A DNA stretch of 64,000 nt from contig NZ_JBEJGY010000004.1 of the NCBI RefSeq assembly GCF_040253615.1, forward strand, positions 3,286,001-3,350,000, written 5' to 3'. This stretch comes from Streptomyces sp. Edi4. GTDB taxonomy: Bacteria; Actinomycetota; Actinomycetes; Streptomycetales; Streptomycetaceae. The notes under the pieces are model-generated. The model had not been told where the DNA came from and did not search any database. It saw only the letters and a list, made by a program, of their open reading frames with translations. A program made the position numbers and the translations under genes. Of the stretch, positions 38,943 through 46,225 are shown piece by piece. The first letter of the stretch is position 1, and each line of letters begins with the position of its first letter.

Positions 38943-39238
38943 GCGCCGAACTCGCCTGGTTCAAGTCCAGTTACAGCAGCCCGGACGGCGACAGTTGCGT
39001 CGAAGTAGCCCTGGACTGGCAGAAGTCCAGCTACAGCAGCGCCCAGGGCGACAACTGCGTAGAGGTGGCCCTCGGCTGGCGCAAGTCCAGCCACAGCGGC
39101 ACCGAGGGCGACAGCTGCGTAGAGGTGGCCGTCTGCCCGGCCGCCGTGCACGTACGGGACTCCAAGGACCGGCACGGCCCCACCCTCGCCCTCTCCAGCG
39201 AAGCGTGGACCGCGTTCGTCGCGGAGCACCGGGGCTGA
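38939..39238 (+). CDS. DUF397 protein with triplicated motif (WhiJ-locus partner)
   Basis: 99 aa from ATG 38939, overlapping the XRE stop (ATGA). DUF397 proteins are small partners of XRE/DUF5753 regulators, as at the whiJ and bld loci of Streptomyces. The defining W-x-KSSYSS-x2-GD-x-CVEVA segment is present three times in succession (Trp at 7, 27 and 47; 20-aa period) before the usual C-terminal VHVRDSKDRHGPTLALS. Normal members have one copy and about 60-70 residues. The expansion appears to be a recent in-frame tandem duplication. Confidence 0.9.
   Translation: MSAELAWFKSSYSSPDGDSCVEVALDWQKSSYSSAQGDNCVEVALGWRKSSHSGTEGDSCVEVAVCPAAVHVRDSKDRHGPTLALSSEAWTAFVAEHRG
38957..39136. repeat. Three 60-bp in-frame repeats inside DUF397 gene
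   Basis: Units 38957-39016, 39017-39076 and 39077-39136 encode WFKSSYSSPDGDSCVEVALD and two close variants. Nucleotide similarity across units is high, particularly in the AAGTCCAG and GTAGAGGTGGCC parts. Confidence 0.9.
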
Positions 39239-39268
39239 GGTCCGGCAGAGTCGAACAGGACACGGCCG

Positions 39269-39305
39269 GGTCACCCTTCGTGGTGACCTGATCGGAAAGT
39301 GGCGG
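39269..39305. promoter_or_regulatory. Inverted repeat and shared leader motif before Uma2 gene
   Basis: GGTCACC (39269-39275) and GGTGACC (39282-39288) form a perfect inverted repeat with a 6-nt spacer. It is followed by CGGAAAGTGGCGG (39293-39305), 12 of 13 bases identical to the leader of the XRE gene at 38031-38043. Possibly a common regulatory site for both loci. Confidence 0.55.
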
Positions 39306-39339
39306 TCGCTGTGGGTGGGCGGGCCGAAGAATCGCGCGC

Positions 39340-39942
39340 ATGGAAGAAGCCGAGACAGCCGTTGAAGCCGTCGAGCGGGAGTGGCCCCGGCCGCCGCAGG
39401 ACGGCTACACCGTGGAGGACCTGTTCACGCTGCCCCAACTCCCTTCCCGTACCGAGTTGATCGACGCGAGCCTGGTCTTCGCGAGCCCGCAGAGCGTGTT
39501 CCACGCCGACGTCGTCGACCTCTTGCTCGACGGCGTCCGGCGTGACCGGCCCGCCGCGTTCAAGGGCACCCGGAACATGACCGTCGTCCTTGACGACCGC
39601 AACGGCCTCGCACCCGACGTCAGCGTGGTGCGTGCCGAGGCGATCACCGGGCCCGACCAGATGAGCTTCCGCCCGCAGGACGTACTTTTGGCCGTCGAAG
39701 TCGTCTCTCCGGATTCGGAGTCCCGGGACCGCACGACCAAGCCGCAGAAATACGCCGCCGCCGGGATCCCCAACTTCTGGCGGGTCGAGCGCGGCGGCGA
39801 CGGCGGCGAGCCGGTGGTCCACGTGTACGAGCTGGACCCGCTCACCATGGCGTACGTGCACGTGGGCATGCAGCGCGACCGGCTCAAGGTCGACAAGCCG
39901 TACGCCATCGACATCGACCTCGGCGGCGTTCGCGAGCTCTGA
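39340..39942 (+). CDS. Uma2-family (DUF820) putative endonuclease
   Basis: 200 aa from ATG 39340. The Uma2 fold belongs to the PD-(D/E)XK nuclease superfamily. Visible catalytic-type elements are APDVSVV, then LLAVEVVSPDSESRDRTTKPQKYAAAGIPNFWRVE (Glu, Asp and Lys positions). The N-terminus (DGYTVEDLFTLPQLPSRTELIDAS) is family-typical. The physiological role of this common Streptomyces family is unknown. It follows the WhiJ-like locus and converges with ispE. Confidence 0.88.
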   Translation: MEEAETAVEAVEREWPRPPQDGYTVEDLFTLPQLPSRTELIDASLVFASPQSVFHADVVDLLLDGVRRDRPAAFKGTRNMTVVLDDRNGLAPDVSVVRAEAITGPDQMSFRPQDVLLAVEVVSPDSESRDRTTKPQKYAAAGIPNFWRVERGGDGGEPVVHVYELDPLTMAYVHVGMQRDRLKVDKPYAIDIDLGGVREL

Positions 39943-39944
39943 CC

Positions 39945-40865
39945 TCAGGCCGGCAGGACCGTCGCTCCCGGGGCCGGGGATGACGCCACCCTTGCCGTCC
40001 GGCACGTGCCGGAGGTGGTCAGGGCGGACGCGACCGCGCGGGCCGCGTCGGCGTCGGCGCACAGGAACGCGGTGGTCGGGCCCGAGCCCGAGACGAGCGC
40101 GGCCAGGGCGCCCGCAGCCGTGCCCGCCGCGAGGGTGTCCGCGAGGGAGGGGCGCAGGGACAGGGCGGCGGCCTGGAGGTCGTTGGTGAGGGCGCCGGCG
40201 AGGGCCTTCGCGTCACCGGTTCGGAGTGCTTCGAGCAGCGCGGGTGAGGCCTCGGGGACGGTGGCGTCCGGGGTGAGCCGGTCGAACTCGCGGTAGACGG
40301 CCGGGGTGGAAAGGCCGCCGTCGGCCACGGCGAAGACCCAGTGGAAGGTGCCGCCGACTTCCAGGGGGGCCAGGCGCTCACCGCGTCCGGTGCCGAGCGC
40401 GGCGCCCCCGACGAGACTGAAGGGGACGTCGCTGCCCAACTCGGCGCAGATGTCGAGGAGTTCGGCCCGGGTAGCGTTCGTACCCCACAGCGAGTCGCAG
40501 GCGAGGAGCGCGCCCGCGCCGTCCGCGCTGCCGCCGGCCATGCCACCCGCGACGGGGATGTCCTTGTCGATGTGGATGTGCACATCGGGTGTGACACCGT
40601 GCCGCGCGGCGAGGAGCTCGGCGGCGCGGGCGGCGAGGTTGGTCCGGTCGAGGGGGACCTGGGCGGAGTCCGGGCCCGCGCAGGTGACGCGGAGGGTGTC
40701 GGCGGGGGTCACGGTGACGGTGTCGTAGAGCCCGACCGCGAGGAAGACGTTGGCGAGATCGTGAAACCCGTCGGCCCGGACGGGACCCACACCGAGCTGG
40801 GCGTTGACCTTGGCGGGGACACGGACGGTGACGGTGCGGGGGGCGGTGGGGGTGCCGGGGTTCAC
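39945..40865 (-). CDS. ispE: 4-diphosphocytidyl-2-C-methyl-D-erythritol kinase
   Basis: 306 aa from GTG 40865, with GAAGGAG nine bases upstream; an 11-codon longer start is unsupported. It phosphorylates CDP-methylerythritol in the MEP isoprenoid pathway. The GHMP kinase features are VRVPAKVNAQLGVGPVRADGFHDL, the ATP loop PVAGGMAGGSADGAGAL and VSGSGPTTAFL. rsmA lies upstream on the same strand, an order common in actinobacteria. Confidence 0.96.
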   Translation of the reverse strand: MNPGTPTAPRTVTVRVPAKVNAQLGVGPVRADGFHDLANVFLAVGLYDTVTVTPADTLRVTCAGPDSAQVPLDRTNLAARAAELLAARHGVTPDVHIHIDKDIPVAGGMAGGSADGAGALLACDSLWGTNATRAELLDICAELGSDVPFSLVGGAALGTGRGERLAPLEVGGTFHWVFAVADGGLSTPAVYREFDRLTPDATVPEASPALLEALRTGDAKALAGALTNDLQAAALSLRPSLADTLAAGTAAGALAALVSGSGPTTAFLCADADAARAVASALTTSGTCRTARVASSPAPGATVLPA

Positions 40866-40997
40866 GGGGCGGGCTCCTTCGGGTGCGGGCGGGCCCATTT
40901 TCCCCCACCCCGGCCCTCGCCGAGACCCAACGGAGGTTGCATACCCCCTGAGCGCAGCCCGCCCCCGCAGGGTCGCCGCCTGAGGGGGGCCCTCGGG

Positions 40998-41861
40998 TTA
41001 CCCCGGGTGGTTTTCGGCGATGGCGGCGAATTCTTCCACCGTCAGTGCCTCGCCCCGGGCCTGGGGGGAGACCCCGGCCGCCACCAGTGCCGCCTCCGCC
41101 GCCGCGGGGGAGCCGGCCCAGCCCGACAGCGCCGCCCGCAGGGTCTTGCGGCGTTGGGCGAACGCCGCGTCCACCACCGCGAACACCTCGGACTTCGTGG
41201 CGGTCGTCGCCACCGGGGCCGCGCGGCGCACCAACGACACCAGGCCCGAGTCCACGTTCGGCGCGGGCCAGAACACGTTGCGTCCGATCGACCCGGCGCG
41301 CTTGACGTCCGCGTACCAGTTGGCCTTGACCGAGGGCACCCCGTACACCTTGTTGCCCGGCTTCGCCGCGAGGCGGTCGGCGACCTCCGCCTGGACCATG
41401 ACCAGGGTGCGCTCGATGCTCGGGAAGCGGTCCAGCATGTGGAGGAGTACGGGGACGGCCACGTTGTAGGGGAGGTTCGCGACGAGCGCCGTGGGGGGCG
41501 GGCCCGGGAGCTCCTGGACTTGCATCGCGTCGGAGTGGACCAGGGAGAAGCGGTCGGCCCGCGCGGGCATGCGCGCCGCGATCGTCGCGGGCAGCGCGGC
41601 CGCGAGCACGTCGTCGATCTCGACCGCCACGACCCGCTCGGCCGCCTCCAGGAGCGCCAGGGTCAGCGAGCCGAGACCCGGCCCCACCTCCACCGCCACG
41701 TCGTCGGGGCGGACCTCGGCGGTCCGCACGATCCGGCGGACCGTGTTGGCGTCGATGACGAAGTTCTGGCCGCGCTGCTTGGTGGGGCGTACGCCAAGCG
41801 CTGCGGCCAGTTCACGGACGTCGGCGGGGGTAAGGAGTGCGTCGGGCTCAGTGGTGCTCAC
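40998..41861 (-). CDS. rsmA: 16S rRNA (adenine-N6)-dimethyltransferase KsgA/RsmA
   Basis: 287 aa from GTG 41861, overlapping the rpf stop by four bases (GTGA). It dimethylates two adjacent adenines in helix 45 of 16S rRNA late in 30S assembly. The SAM site is VEVGPGLGSLTLAL and the catalytic motif LVANLPYNV. QRGQNFVID near the N-terminus is typical. ispE follows at 132 bp. Confidence 0.96.
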   Translation of the reverse strand: MSTTEPDALLTPADVRELAAALGVRPTKQRGQNFVIDANTVRRIVRTAEVRPDDVAVEVGPGLGSLTLALLEAAERVVAVEIDDVLAAALPATIAARMPARADRFSLVHSDAMQVQELPGPPPTALVANLPYNVAVPVLLHMLDRFPSIERTLVMVQAEVADRLAAKPGNKVYGVPSVKANWYADVKRAGSIGRNVFWPAPNVDSGLVSLVRRAAPVATTATKSEVFAVVDAAFAQRRKTLRAALSGWAGSPAAAEAALVAAGVSPQARGEALTVEEFAAIAENHPG

Positions 41862-43531
41862 CGATACAGCCTACGGCCGCAGTGCGGCCACGGGCTCGAC
41901 CCCCGCTTCACGAACAGCTTCTTCGCCCGGTACGTCTGCTCGCCGGCCGGCGCCTGCTCCGCCCGCCCGGTGCCGCCGAGCGCGTGCCAGGTGCTCGGGT
42001 CGAACTGGTAGAGCCCCCCGTAGGTGCCCGACGGATCGAGCGCGCCCGGGCGGCCGCCGGACTCGCAGTGGGCCAGCGCGCTCCAGTTGAGGTGGTCGGC
42101 GCCGCCCACCGACGGCGGCGGCACCTTGGTACCGATCTTGACCTGCTGGGTGACGGGCGCGCGGACGACCTCCTCCGCGATCTTCTTCGGCCTCTGCTTG
42201 ACCCCGTTGACGGTCCGCAGCGCGTACGTGACCCGGCGCGCGCCGGGCCTGCCCTGCCGGGACACCACGTGGGTGCCCGCGAAGAGCGTCGCGTCCTTGG
42301 TCTTCTCGACCCGGAACGGGATGGCCTCCTCGCGTACCTCCCTGGTGCCGCTGATCCGCATCACGGTGACGGTCTGCCCGTCGCGCGGGAAGGAGGCCGG
42401 GGGCACCGAGGTGGTGTCCTGGCCCTGGAGCGAGATCCCGGCCTGCTCCAGGGCGTCGGCGACGGTGGCCGCGTTGGTGCGCAGGGTGCGTGCGCGGCCG
42501 TCCGCGAGGAAGGTCACCGAGCGTTCGGTGCGTACGTCGAGGGCGAGGCCCGCGCGGCCGATCTCCGAGGAGCGCGACGCCGACAGGTAGGCGCCCTCGG
42601 CCCGCACGCCGAGCTGGCGCAGGGCGCCGTCCACGGTGCGGGCGGTCGTCCACACCTGGCGGCGCTGTCCGTCCAGGGTGAGCTGGACGGGGCGGCCGTA
42701 GCGCACCACGACCTCGTCGCCCCCGGTGAGTTCGGCGCCGGGTCCTGGCGCCACGATGTCGTGCGCGCCGACCGGCACGTGCTCGTCGGCGAGCAGTTCC
42801 TCGACGCTGCCCGCGAAGGTGTGCATGGTGCGCGGGGCGCCGTCGACGGTGAGCCTGACCGCCTTGTCGCTGGCCAGGAACGCCGAGGTGCCGCCCGCGA
42901 GGAAGGCCACGACCAGGGCCTGCGGGAGCAGGCGGCGCAGGGCCTCGGGGGGGCCGGCGGATCTGCGGCGCCGGGCGGCCCGGCGCGCCCCGGCCCGCCC
43001 GCCCCCGCTTGGGCGGCCCTGGTCTTGGCCCTGGTCCTGGTCTTGGACCTGGACCTGGCCCTGGACCTGGTCTTGGACCTGGCCCTGGCCCTGGCGCGAA
43101 ACCTCGGGCCCGGGAGCCCTGGATCCGTCGCCTCCGGATCTGTCGCCTCCGGATTCGTCCGCGTCGGGTGCGGTCACTCCGGACCCGTCCACTGCGGGTG
43201 CGGTCACTGCGGATCCGGGCGCCATGGATCCGGGTGCCGTGAACCCCGGCACCCCCGGTGCGCCGTCCACCCCGGGCCCTGGCATCCCAGTCGCGCCCGC
43301 CCCTGAACCCGGCGCCCCGACCGCGCCCGACCCGGCCCCGTCCAGCCCGAACGCGTCCCACCCGGACCCGCCCCAACCCGACCCGCCCCATCCCGAGCCG
43401 CGCGGCTCGGGGACCGGGGCGGTCAGGGTCTCGTGGTCGGCGTACGCGGAGGTGTGGGGCGGCGGTGCCGTGACGGTCGCGGCGCGATGGCCGCCGCGTG
43501 CGGCGCGGTGACTGCCCTGCGAATTGCTCAC
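41858..43531 (-). CDS. rpfB: Resuscitation-promoting factor, RpfB type
   Basis: 557 aa from GTG 43531. A low-complexity N-terminal tail (residues 1-195, with Gln-Val and Gln-Asp repeats near 150-175) precedes one membrane helix (about 205-225). Then come three DUF348 units (RLTVDGAPRTMHTFAGSVEELLA and so on), a G5 domain (about 385-465) and the C-terminal Rpf lysozyme-like domain with catalytic E490 in HCESGG. It cleaves peptidoglycan glycan chains during germination and regrowth. It is translationally coupled to rsmA. The rpfB symbol reflects the domain order; the exact Streptomyces numbering is uncertain. Confidence 0.9.
   Translation of the reverse strand: MSNSQGSHRAARGGHRAATVTAPPPHTSAYADHETLTAPVPEPRGSGWGGSGWGGSGWDAFGLDGAGSGAVGAPGSGAGATGMPGPGVDGAPGVPGFTAPGSMAPGSAVTAPAVDGSGVTAPDADESGGDRSGGDGSRAPGPEVSRQGQGQVQDQVQGQVQVQDQDQGQDQGRPSGGGRAGARRAARRRRSAGPPEALRRLLPQALVVAFLAGGTSAFLASDKAVRLTVDGAPRTMHTFAGSVEELLADEHVPVGAHDIVAPGPGAELTGGDEVVVRYGRPVQLTLDGQRRQVWTTARTVDGALRQLGVRAEGAYLSASRSSEIGRAGLALDVRTERSVTFLADGRARTLRTNAATVADALEQAGISLQGQDTTSVPPASFPRDGQTVTVMRISGTREVREEAIPFRVEKTKDATLFAGTHVVSRQGRPGARRVTYALRTVNGVKQRPKKIAEEVVRAPVTQQVKIGTKVPPPSVGGADHLNWSALAHCESGGRPGALDPSGTYGGLYQFDPSTWHALGGTGRAEQAPAGEQTYRAKKLFVKRGSSPWPHCGRRLYR
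43018..43100. repeat. 6-bp codon repeats in rpf N-terminal tail
   Basis: Runs of GGTCTT, GGACCT and GGCCCT hexamers encode alternating Gln with Val, Asp or Gly. This is a slippage-prone stretch in the cytoplasmic tail, likely to vary in length. Confidence 0.8.
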
Positions 43532-43667
43532 GACGCTCCAGGGTCCGGTCCGATGGTGCGGGCCGGGACACTAGCGGAGCGGCGGTCACTCTCCAAAGCG
43601 GATCGACTACGGGGTGTCGTCACCTTTCCCTGTATGCCGCCTCAAAGCGGCCGGATTTCGTTATCCC

Positions 43668-44540
43668 TCAGTAATCAAACGCACGCGCGGTGTTGTCCGC
43701 GATCGCCGCGGCCAGCACATCTTCACCGACACCCTTCACGGCCGCCATGGCGCGCACTGTGACCGGAATGAGATACGGCGCATTGGGCCGACCGCGGTAG
43801 GGCGCCGGCGTGAGGAACGGCGCGTCCGTCTCCACGAGAACGAGTTCCTGCGGCGCGACCGCGAGAGCGTCCCGCAGCGGTTGCGCGTTTTTGAAGGTCA
43901 CGTTTCCCGCGAAGGACATGAAGTACCCGGCTTTCGCGCAGAGTTGAGCCATTTCCGCGTCGCCGGAATAACAGTGGAAGACGGTTCGTTCGGGAGCGCC
44001 TTCCTCGCGCAGAACGCGCAGCACGTCCGCGTGCGCCTCACGGTCGTGAATGACGAGCGTCCGGTTTCGCCGCTTGGCGATCTCGATGTGGGCCCGGAAG
44101 GACCGCTCCTGGGCGTCCTTGCCCTCCGGCCCGGTGCGGAAGTAGTCGAGGCCGGTCTCGCCGACGGCCTTGACCCAGGGCAGCGCCGCGAGCCGGTCGA
44201 TCTCGGTCAGGGCCTCGTCCAGGGCGCCCTCGCCGCCGGGGCCGCGCGCGTCCTGGCGCGACCAGCCATCAGGGTCACCATGGACGATGCGGGGCGCCTC
44301 GTTGGGGTGCAGGGCGACGGACGCGTGGACGGCGTCGTACGCCTCGGCGGTCTCGGCCGCCCAGCGCGAACCCTTGAGGTCGCAGCCCACCTGGACCACG
44401 GTGGTGACGCCCACGGCCGCCGCCTTGCGCAGGGCCTGTTCGACCGTGCCGTCCTGCATGTCGAGGTGGGTGTGGGAATCGGCCACCTCGACGCCCAGGG
44501 GCTCGGGCAGCGGGGGCGGGGCATCCTTGGCGGCACTCAT
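43668..44540 (-). CDS. tatD: TatD-family metal-dependent DNase
   Basis: 290 aa from ATG 44540; an in-frame 18-codon extension lacks support. The amidohydrolase-fold metal sites are DSHTHLDM, GETGLDYFR, VIHDREAH, FHCYSG and LVETDAPFL. TatD proteins are 3'-5' exonucleases or tRNA-editing-type hydrolases. A hairpin (GGCGCGCGCG / CGCGCGCGCC) lies upstream at 44559-44584. Confidence 0.94.
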   Translation of the reverse strand: MSAAKDAPPPLPEPLGVEVADSHTHLDMQDGTVEQALRKAAAVGVTTVVQVGCDLKGSRWAAETAEAYDAVHASVALHPNEAPRIVHGDPDGWSRQDARGPGGEGALDEALTEIDRLAALPWVKAVGETGLDYFRTGPEGKDAQERSFRAHIEIAKRRNRTLVIHDREAHADVLRVLREEGAPERTVFHCYSGDAEMAQLCAKAGYFMSFAGNVTFKNAQPLRDALAVAPQELVLVETDAPFLTPAPYRGRPNAPYLIPVTVRAMAAVKGVGEDVLAAAIADNTARAFDY

Positions 44541-44634
44541 ACGGCCGATCCTACGAAAGGCGCGCGCGCCTTCGCGCGCGCGCCGCCCGCTCACCCCCGG
44601 TGGAGCCCTCGGAACACTGGCGGCTCAGTGCGGC

Positions 44635-45048
44635 TCACTTGCGGTGGAAGGGGTGGAGCAGGTCCGACAGGTGCCAGTGGTGCTCCGGCTTCACGGCGGC
44701 GTGGGCCCCGTCCTGGGCCGGCGCCTCCCCGTCCGGGTGGGCGGCGTTCCCGCCACGGGGGGCGGACGGCTGTCCCGGCGCGGGCGCGCGGTGCTGGATC
44801 ATCCCCTGCTGCGCGGACGACACCCGTCCGGCGCGCATGATGCGCACCACGTGTCCGCCGCAGTTGAGGCAGGTGGGGGCGGACAGCGGGGAAGGCACCC
44901 GGTCGCCGTCGGCCTTGTACACGACGAATGCCTGGCCCGAGGCGTCTACGTGGTGCTCTATCTCGTACGCCTGTTCCCAGCCGTGTCCACACCTCATGCA
45001 CGCGAAGGCATACGCCTCGTGTGCCGTGGTCTCAGCGATCTCACTCAT
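44635..45048 (-). CDS. Zinc-ribbon protein, function unknown
   Basis: 137 aa from ATG 45048, with AAGAGGAG upstream; the frame beyond is not supported. Two Cys pairs (CMRCGHGW and CLNCGGH) about 45 residues apart form a zinc ribbon. The C-terminal half is low-complexity, ending with a His-rich tail (HHWHLSDLLHPFHRK). It is conserved in Streptomyces near tatD but has no assigned role. Possibly an RNA- or protein-binding factor. Confidence 0.8.
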   Translation of the reverse strand: MSEIAETTAHEAYAFACMRCGHGWEQAYEIEHHVDASGQAFVVYKADGDRVPSPLSAPTCLNCGGHVVRIMRAGRVSSAQQGMIQHRAPAPGQPSAPRGGNAAHPDGEAPAQDGAHAAVKPEHHWHLSDLLHPFHRK

Positions 45049-45060
45049 GTGCCGGCTCCT

Positions 45061-45101
45061 CTTGTCCGCTGGACAAGCTCTTGCGAGCGCTCTTGCGAGC
45101 G
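45061..45101. promoter_or_regulatory. Inverted and direct repeats upstream of zinc-ribbon gene
   Basis: CTTGTCC-GCT-GGACAAG (45061-45077) is a perfect inverted repeat; two direct copies of CTCTTGCGAGCG follow at 45078-45101. They lie 13-53 bp upstream of the start, within the untranslated leader or promoter. Confidence 0.6.
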
Positions 45102-45239
45102 GGGGCGAAAGGTCCCCGATCCAGGAGACGCCTTTCGCTGCCAAAACGCATCAGGTGCTGTCGAGAGTTGGTGCGGTCTTGGCCTTTCCTAGGCCTGCGT
45201 GCATTTGTTCACCCTGGTGCGCGGCCTGCGTTTTACTTT

Positions 45240-46118
45240 TTACGATAGTCCTTTACCGTCCACGGGGCTCTGACGTGCCGCGTTCTTTGCCGCCACCACC
45301 GCGTCGAAGACCTCGCGCTTGGGTAGACCGGTCTCGGTGGCGACGGCCGCGATGGCCTCCTTGCGCCGCTCCCCCGCCTCTTCACGCACCTGTACGCGCC
45401 GCACGAGCTCGGCCGCGTCCAGATCGGCAGGCCCGGTCTCGGGCGCGCCCTCGACGACGACGGTGATCTCGCCGCGCACCCCCTCCGCGGCCCACGCCGC
45501 CAGGTCCTTCAGGGGCCCGCGCTTGACCTCCTCGTACGTCTTGGTCAGCTCCCGGCACACCGCCGCGCGCCGCTCGGCGCCGAACACCTCGGCCATCGCC
45601 GCCAGGGTGTCGTCCAGGCGGTGCGGGGCCTCGAAGTAGACCAGGGTGCGCCGCTCGCCCTCCACCTCGCGCAGGCGGCCAAGGCGCTCGCCCGCCTTGC
45701 GCGGCAGGAAGCCCTCGAAGCAGAAGCGGTCCACGGGGAGCCCGGAGAGGGCGAGCGCGGTCAGCACCGCCGAGGGGCCGGGCACCGCGGTGACCTTGAT
45801 GTCCTTCTCCACACAGGCCGCGACCAGGCGGTATCCGGGGTCGGAGACCGAGGGCATGCCCGCATCCGTCACGAGCAGCACCCGGGCGCCGCCCTCAAGG
45901 GCCTCGACCAGTTCGGGCGTGCGCGCCGACTCGTTGCCCTCGAAGTAGGACACGACCCGGCCCTGGGTGTGCACGCCGAGCGCCTGGGTGAGCCGGCGCA
46001 GCCGCCGGGTGTCCTCGGCGGCGACGACGTCGGCCCGCTCCAGTTCGGCGGCGAGCCGGGGCGGGGCGTCCGCGGTGTCGCCGATGGGGGTGCCTGCGAG
46101 TACGAGTGTTCCGGTCAC
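45240..46118 (-). CDS. rsmI: 16S rRNA (cytidine(1402)-2'-O)-methyltransferase RsmI
   Basis: 292 aa from GTG 46118, with GAGG nine bases upstream; ATG 46127 is an alternative. It 2'-O-methylates C1402 of 16S rRNA. The SAM tetrapyrrole-methylase fold is clear from LVLAGTPIGD, AAEDTRRLRRL, VLLVTDAGMPSVSDPGY, VPGPSAVLTALALSGL and FYEAPHR-like FEAPHRL. It is divergent from pmt by 107 bp. It ends with TAA in an AT-rich patch (45230-45245). Confidence 0.95.
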   Translation of the reverse strand: MTGTLVLAGTPIGDTADAPPRLAAELERADVVAAEDTRRLRRLTQALGVHTQGRVVSYFEGNESARTPELVEALEGGARVLLVTDAGMPSVSDPGYRLVAACVEKDIKVTAVPGPSAVLTALALSGLPVDRFCFEGFLPRKAGERLGRLREVEGERRTLVYFEAPHRLDDTLAAMAEVFGAERRAAVCRELTKTYEEVKRGPLKDLAAWAAEGVRGEITVVVEGAPETGPADLDAAELVRRVQVREEAGERRKEAIAAVATETGLPKREVFDAVVAAKNAARQSPVDGKGLS

Positions 46119-46225
46119 ACCGACCATCCTCGCAGCCCCGCGGCGCCGCGTCGGCCGGGCCCGCGCTGCCCCGCCGCCGGGCCGGGCCACGGGACTCCCA
46201 TAGGCGCGTTCCCTACGATGGCGCC

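Noticed and set aside
43532..43667. ydaO-type riboswitch upstream of rpf
   Set aside because: The leader is only ~136 bp and no recognisable conserved core was seen by eye. A covariance search would be needed to be sure.
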